Shown: piece after piece, positions 58,270-64,000 of the stretch
How positions within the stretch are numbered: position 1 is the stretch's first letter
How the letters are laid out: every line of letters begins with the position of its first letter
DNA from: Cocos nucifera
Lineage: Eukaryota > Streptophyta > Magnoliopsida > Arecales > Arecaceae
Length of the DNA: 64,000 nt
Reading direction: 5' to 3'
Assembly: GCA_006176705.1 (NCBI GenBank)
Contig: QRFJ01005230.1
Location: 18,560-82,559, forward strand
The notes under the pieces: model-generated
Database searches by the model: none
What the model saw: the letters and a program-made list of their open reading frames with translations, nothing else
What the model was told of the DNA's origin: nothing
Made by a program: the position numbers and the translations under genes

Positions 58270-59650
58270 CACCCCCCAACTTAAGCTTTGCTCGTCCTCG
58301 AGTAAAGAAAGAATTTAGTTTTAAATACCTTTTAACTTTAGAGTTTCGAATTTTACCTAAGCAATTTTCAAAATGGCCATTGATATTCAGTAGAGCTTAA
58401 ATGAGATATATCATTGGGGTATTAATACTTATCAATAGAAAAATTAAGTAAAGAACATTAAATTTTTCAGAACTTTTTCTAAATTATTCCACTTTTATCT
58501 CTGATTTGTCTAAACTTTCATATAGGCAGGTGTATTGCTACTTCCATCCTTCATTTATTAATTTTTATTTTCACATTGCCCACTTTTTGATGCGAATATC
58601 ATTGCTTACTTAGGCAACGGGACCCGGTTACTCGGTGGGAAACCAATTTTTTTTTTTTTTTTTTTTTTTTTAACGTTGTACCACTATTGAGTGTCTTAAC
58701 TCCTTAAGCTTTCTATTTGATCCATGTAGCGAGTCTTGGGCCAATGACTCCCAAACCAGTTGGCTTTAGGGCACTAGGTATAGAATACCCCTCGGGCTTA
58801 CTAGCTCGAATCAAATAGGCTACGAGTTAAGACTAGCTTTACAACGAGCTTCTTTGCCCTTCCCACCTTTTGACGCGAAACTCAATGCTTGCTTAGGCAA
58901 AGAGGCCCGGTTACTCAGTGAGAAGTACTTGGAAACTATTTTATTAAAATAAATTTTTATATGAAGAAACGTATAGTTACCCTACACAAGCCTATAAAAA
59001 GTAGACTTTTCTTTGATGCTAGTAGAAATAATTAGAAATGCTCCAAGAAAAAAAATTTTTATGTTCTAGACTTAACTCTTTATTGAATTTTCTTAATACT
59101 TGATTCCTCAATATCTCATAGATTCTCTAATCTGTGCATCAATTTTCTTTTTAAAATGCTTAGTTTAATTCGATTCTTAAGCATAATCAAGTATCTAAAT
59201 ACTAAATACTAACTTTTTTGAGGACTTAAAATTTTAAAAAAAATTTTATTTTTCTCTCCCCCCAACTTAATCGACATTGTCCTCAATGGAGAAGAAAAAA
59301 TAAAGGATGTAATAAAGAACATGAAAGAATACACCTGGAAGAATACACCTAACTCAGTATATTTATTTATTTATTTATTTATTTTATTTATTTTTTGGTC
59401 CAGCACATGCCTTTGAAAATTTGAGCTCTCCCTCCAACTTATTCAAATTATCCTAAAAAAATAAACTAAAAAGATAAATTAGATAAAAACTAAATATTGG
59501 GTTGCCTCCCAACAAGCGCTAAGTTTACCGTCTTCAGCCAGACACAATGTAGCTCACTATCCTGTGTCGAATATTGGATTGACAAATTCCAATGGTTTTG
59601 GATTGCCAATCTCAGAAAGTTGATTTTTAATCCCATTATTGATATAATCT
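58270..59650 (-). mobile_element. B2 region between gag and the 3' LTR
   Basis: Begins with the polypurine complement CACCCCCCAACTTAAGC. It holds a poly-T run (58650-58672), two blocks with ATTGCTTACTTAGGCAACGG / AATGCTTGCTTAGGCAAAGA near 58600 and 58885, and a TTTA run (59360-59392). GGGTTGCCTCCCAACAAGCG at 59500 is the spacer shared with B1. No gene beyond the Gag tail is seen. Confidence 0.7.
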
Positions 59651-60874
59651 TTGTTAATTTTTAGGGATATAATTTATGATTCCATTCTCAGACCCATGTT
59701 TATTAAGAATTTCTCCTATTTGTTTTTCTAAAATGCTCATGAATGGAGTTTTAGGAGTTAAGTTTGATTCAATGGGTGCTGGAATGGTGACTAAAGGCGG
59801 TTTTAATTCTGGAGGTAAATTAATGTGATCTTGCTTAAACAACTCCATTGATATTTCATTACATGCCTTTTGATTTTTATAAGAAGAACCAGCTTCTAGG
59901 GTTGAAGGGAATAGGACATTAGGTTTATAAGTCTCGGGTAAATCATCTATTCTCTTTTCCCTTATTTCTATCTCATTTAAACTGGAACTAGCATCAGTAC
60001 TAATTCCTGGCTTGGGTTCTTCTATGTGGTTAGTCTCAGTACTAACCAATTCCTCTAAATTTTTATTTTGGCTAGCATCAGTACTAGCCTCTCTCACCTG
60101 GTCTTGGTATGGGTCCATAAGAATCCTATAGCTTTTAAGTTCAGGAATTACTTTGGTATTCTCAAATTGAAGATTCTTAGATGAAACATTAGATTGATAA
60201 TTTAATCCAGGTGGTTGGTGGTCATTAGGTGGGTTGTTTGAAATTGGTAGGTTCGGTAGTTGATCTAGTTCTCTCCTCATGTTAGACTCAACTAATTATC
60301 CTATTTGAGCTTCTAGTCTGGCGATAGATTGCTGTTGAGTTAGAATTAATTGTTGAAGTTGGTTAAATCTATCATCAGCTAGATTGGTCTGTTGAGGAGG
60401 TGGGTATGAAGGCTGATTATAATATGATGGCTGGTTAAACTGACTAGGCTGACCATTATTATAGGCATAATTTTGATAATTTTGCTCAAGTGAAATTTGG
60501 GTCTGAGCCTGAGTCTGTTGGGATGTCCAAGAAAAATTAAAGTTACTCCAATCTGAATTATATGAATTTGAAAATGGGTCATTAATCAATTTGGAGTATC
60601 CTTGAGTAGCTTGAACTTGTTCTTGGATAAAATATGGAAACTGTGCAGTCATAGGATATTCACTTACATGATGGGTTGGACTAGCACAGATTGAATAATT
60701 CTCCTGATAATTAGAAGATGATGTGAATTGTGCAGGAGATTGTTGACCTAGGGTTAGGAGTTGATCTATTTTCTGAGCAAGAAGGTCAACTTTATCTAAT
60801 TTTTGGACTATTAGATTCATATTAGCCATTTGATTATTATGTTTAATGTGAATCAACCATTCAATTAAGTTCAA
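59570..60874 (-). pseudogene. Athila-like gag of B2, nearly open
   Basis: From the ATG at 60874 a single minus-strand frame runs to 59654 with one in-frame stop, TAA at 60298-60296; frames 60874-60296 and 60280-59654 are in register. The first part has a leucine-rich start (QKLDKVDLLAQKIDQLL), a knuckle remnant YSICASPTHHVSEY in which the first and last cysteines of CX2CX4HX4C are tyrosines, and a Gln/Tyr/Asn/Pro-rich stretch. The second part (about 208 residues) is acidic and polar with LSEIGNPKPLEF-like sequence just past its end in another frame. Loss of two zinc ligands means the knuckle cannot bind zinc normally. No pol follows. Confidence 0.8.
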
Positions 60875-61904
60875 CTAAATCAGAAAAAAGCGATTTCCTA
60901 CCATGCATGTATTAGTGTAACCCTAATGTATGGTTTAAAAATTTTTAGAATATTTTTTATTTATTATTATTATTATTATTTTATTATATTAAAAATTAAT
61001 TTTTTTTAATTATTTTTATTTATTAATTTTAATTTAATTTAATTTAATTTAATTATTAATTTTTAGTTAGTTTAATTTTTATTTTATTTTATTTTTAGAG
61101 GAGAAAGGAGAAGAAAGAAAAAAGAGTTCTAAAGAAGAGGTCCTAAGGAGTCCTAGAACTAAGAAGAAAGAGAAGAATTAGGTTTAATTAGATTTAATGT
61201 TGGTTAGCAATCAAGTTGGTCAATCAATCCTGACTAAGGGTTATCCTAGATCTAGACAGCTCCTAACTGCCAAGGTCACCTTCAAGCCCTCCAAGTGTAG
61301 GATTAGCCAATCAACTAGCCAGGTAAGTGTAAGGTCGGTGGGAGTCCCCCCGTTGCTTGCCTTAGACACCAATTATGCTTGGCCAGGTAAGCGAACGGAA
61401 CCAATTAGAAACCACCTTCCTTCGGGCCCAATCGTCCCTGAACCACTTTCCTAGACACCAGTCAAATTGACTTATCCTAACCGGTTCAACTCTTAGGATT
61501 CCTTATCCTATTGAGCTCGAGTTCCTAGGGTTGATGTCTAATTGATTTTAATTTAAAGGTTTAGGTCAATGCAGGATGTTGGTTGGTTGTTTGTGGGCTA
61601 AGGAAGGGTGATCAAATCCCCACCTTATCTTGTTTAATTGGGTTGTGCCCTTAATTTGATTTAATATGAATATGCAAAAAAAAAAAAATTCAATCAAAGG
61701 GTTTTATGCAATTTAAACTAGATGCATGCAACTAATTAAATTCTGAAAGGCTTACCTTGCCTCCAGCAATCACCAAAAAAAATAAAAATAAAAATAAAGA
61801 TAAAAATAAAACTAATATGATGCATGCTCTAAGCAGTTAGGGATTTCTAATCTTATCATGAGGCTTTTAATTAGGTTTAAATGGATATTTTTTTAAATTA
61901 ATTT

Positions 61905-61936
<32 letters not shown>

Positions 61937-62194
61937 GAAAAGAGGACTAGGGTTAGGATTGATCTTACCAAAATTAGATGCTTTCTTCGTTTTCTCCTTT
62001 TTTTTTCTACAAAATAAATAAAAAAAATTAGTAAGCAATATTAAAAAAATATAATTAATTTACAAAAAAAATCAAAGAAATCAAAGAAAAAAATAGCATC
62101 TATTCCTTCCCCGGCAATGGCGCCAAAAACTTGGTGCGTTTGCCGAATTATTTTTAATAAATCAAAGAAATCAAAATCAAAAATCAAAAACCTT
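60875..62194 (-). mobile_element. Leader of B2
   Basis: AT-rich tracts (60950-61100, 61760-62100) flank a block, 61195-61640, conserved with B1 27905-28330. The plus frame 61197-61454 lies in that block. A first primer-site-like copy is at 62109-62125. No gene is supported. Confidence 0.7.
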
Positions 62195-62211
62195 CCCCGG
62201 CAACGGCGCCA
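62195..62211 (-). promoter_or_regulatory. Primer-binding site of B2 (tRNA-Asp)
   Basis: The plus strand reads CCCCGGCAACGGCGCCA, the 3' end of plant tRNA-Asp including the terminal CCA, so the element's minus strand is complementary to it. It lies six bases from LTR start 62218. Athila-type elements often use this tRNA. A near copy (T for C at one base) is at 62109-62125 in a duplicated segment. Confidence 0.9.
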
Positions 62212-62217
62212 AAAACT

Positions 62218-63843
62218 TGATAGGGACGCGATGTTGTCGTTAAGACACCGTGTTTATCAGTTTAATCCGACTTCTTAAAATCATTGAAAATGCGTAGATA
62301 GTAGTGAGTCGGGTCGAATCCACAGGGAAGGTAGTGTTTTTAGATTTGAAATCTTTGATTTTTGAAAAGAAAAAGAAAAGAAAAAAATTTGAGTTTTGGG
62401 ATCAAAAGTGAAGTCGGAAAATTAAAAAGCAAAAATTAAAAGGTGCAGAAATTTAAACTTGGTACTAAGATCTATTAGTTAGATCTTAGCATCTACTTGC
62501 AATAAAATAAAAAGTAATAATTAAAGTGCAGAAATTAAATTACAATAAAAAGTAAGAAATTAAAATGCAAAAATAAAATTTTTATTAATTAAAATTTTAG
62601 AATTTAAATACATAAAATTTAAAAAAAAAAAATAAAATAAAATAGCCTGATCTCTGATCTTGGATCGGCATTGGCAGAAAGATGGTGTAGAAGCTCGGCT
62701 CTTCTTCTCGGCACCCGTTGCTTCGAAGCAGCCTTTAACCCATAGCCTGGCTTCGCCCTGTACCAAAGCTTCACCTTGATCGGAGATATAATTTTTGATG
62801 GCCTGGGGTCCTTTTTATAGAGCTAGGAGGGCTGGATATTTTTTCTAAAGGCAATATGGGACTAATAGCCTTTGTAATCATAAAAATACAAAGAAATTTG
62901 GATAAAATTTGAATCAAAATAGCTCTGATATGACTCTGATAAATCTGATAAAATCCAGCCGTTCAATAGGAATCCAACGGTCCAAAAATCATCAAAATCG
63001 GATGCAGATAAGCTCAGATCGGGTCGGATTAAATTCTGGCCGTTGGATCGCGCTTGATCGAGGAAATCTGGCCGCAAATCGTGCTTCGGGAGTCTTGATC
63101 ACCGTCGGCAGCATTCTGGACCGTCGGATCATCGCACTTGGATCGAGCGCTGCCGTCCGATGGTGATCCGCGTGATGTTTGTATCTGAATAAAATTCGGA
63201 AGCAACCACAGCCGTCCGATCCTGACCGCAAACAACCACATCCGTCCGATCGCGCAATAACTGTTCCCATGGACCGCGATGGACCGGCCGCACCGCACAC
63301 CGCAACCAATCAGCGCCGCTGTTGTCGGACGAAAAGACTAAATTACCCTTGTGAGCCGCGATAAATTTCTGTAGACCCTTTAAGGGGTCTAGGTCCACCA
63401 CGTGGCAATCTCTGATTCGCCGGAATTTGCTGAGCTGGCGGTCCACGCCTGGATCATGGACCGGCTGATGGCTTCAATGGCTGAGTCGGCTTGATGGCTT
63501 GGCTTGGCTTGGTGGCTCGGCTTACGGAGCCGGCTGAGCCATTTTCTTTTTTTTATTTAATTTTTATTTATTTTATATCTTTCAAAATTCATATCTTTTC
63601 CATTTTAGCTCCGTTTTACTTGAAATTTATTTCGTTGTGATCAAAAAAATGAGCTCTTTCTATTGATAATAAAATTTTATTTTTTAATTTTTATTATTTT
63701 TTATTATTTTTTAATTAATTTTTTAATTAATAAAAATATGAATTTTTCAAAAATTATATATAAATTGATTATTAATTCTTAAAAATTAATATCAATTAAT
63801 TGATAAATTAATACTTTTATTGATGAATTTATTATACTTATCA
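62218..63843 (-). mobile_element. 5' LTR of B2 (1.6 kb)
   Basis: Direct repeat of 56654-58269, from TGATAGGGACGCGATGTTG to ATACTTATCA. The start and end form a 5-bp inverted repeat (TGATA/TATCA). It is the promoter-bearing copy for a transcript running left. Confidence 0.95.
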
Positions 63844-63906
63844 GCAGCTACTGTAGAAGTGCCAAGTTCCCCTGCTGCTTCCCCTCCTGAGGTCAGGAGC
63901 TTTTAG
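63844..63906 (+). pseudogene. End of the D2 antisense gene after B2
   Basis: After the target duplication the frame ATVEVPSSPAASPPEVRSF ends in TAG at 63904-63906. The alanine/proline/serine-rich tail fits the end of the gene cut at 56653. Reading frame across the empty site is shifted relative to the upstream exon, so the gene was probably already broken. Confidence 0.55.
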
Positions 63907-64000
63907 TTATTGTTATTTATTTGTTAGTTTCATCCTTACTTGAAAAAACTTTTTATCAATGAAAGTAAGACTAGCTTTTTATCAATAGCTTAGAACTTCC
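63907..64000 (+). other. Downstream of the D2 antisense gene
   Basis: T-rich DNA with TATCAATGAAAGT, resembling the AATGAA-containing tails after the genes of D1 and D0. The rest of D2 lies beyond the window. Confidence 0.35.

Larger units (their letters stand above)
56654..63843 (-). mobile_element. Athila-like Ty3/gypsy element B2 (gag only), young
   Basis: Two LTRs (56654-58269 and 62218-63843) begin TGATAGGGACGCGATG and end CTTATCA. They look nearly identical by eye, with a handful of substitutions and short indels. Flanks are CCAGC (56649-56653) and GCAGC (63844-63848), a 5-bp duplication with one mismatch. A tRNA-Asp primer site lies next to the right LTR, so the element reads right to left, in agreement with gag. 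It is 7.2 kb with gag but no pol. It interrupts the D2 antisense gene. Confidence 0.95.

Noticed and set aside
62195..62211. Exact match to the end of tRNA-Asp, considered as a tRNA gene
   Set aside because: Only the 3' terminal 17 bases including CCA are present, next to an LTR; it is a primer-binding site.

Overview
The window is transposable-element sequence from end to end and comes from a large plant nuclear genome. The elements are all typical of flowering plants: Ty1/copia and Ty3/gypsy (Athila-like and Tat-like) LTR retrotransposons, a CACTA DNA transposon, and LTRs with tRNA-iMet or tRNA-Asp primer sites. A monocot, possibly a palm, is my guess from overall resemblance; the species cannot be fixed from the sequence. 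I found no host gene, tRNA, rRNA or CRISPR array. Almost every coding region is a pseudogene. One assembly gap of 25 N lies at 6871-6895.

Layout, left to right. 1-8240: two copia elements of one family ('J') in opposite orientation. The minus-strand copy J1 (leader 1-1727, 5' LTR 1728-4048) is inserted in the leader of the plus-strand copy J2 (4049-8240), which itself sits in a Tat-type LTR fragment (8241-8857). 8848-12385: a small non-coding LTR element ('C'). 12386-16478: the 3' two-thirds of a CACTA transposon with decayed transposase genes. 16479-36332: a copia element ('K') with a degenerate polyprotein. Its 3' LTR is split by a 13.3-kb Athila-like element ('B1', 22018-35321, target duplication ATTTA). 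B1 carries a solo LTR ('G', 24367-25859, duplication AAGGT) and, in its own 5' LTR, a gag-only Tat element ('A', 30334-35287, duplication AATAC).

36333-38559 is low-complexity AT-rich and pyrimidine-rich DNA. From about 38560 to the end is a stack of Tat-type elements with the same LTR family as A but on the minus strand: D0 (remnant), D1 (from 40879) and D2 (from 52886). Each carries a plus-strand gene of the 'putative gypsy type transposon' family (Transposase_28-like N-terminus, then coiled coils), antisense to the element. The D1 integrase gene is cut by two solo LTRs: a J-family one (46976-49252) and an unrelated 2.9-kb one ('E', 49874-52754). D2 is cut inside its antisense gene by a young, gag-only Athila-like element ('B2', 56654-63843).

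The elements do not form a pathway; their relation is nesting. Insertion order can be read from which element interrupts which, and several boundaries are confirmed by 5-bp duplications. The older duplications differ only by transitions, as expected from decay of methylated cytosine. The points most worth following are the gag-only Athila-like subfamily shared by B1 and B2, the antisense gene in three Tat copies, and the different tandem repeats that copies of one Tat family carry just downstream of pol. I did not find a convincing new biological system.
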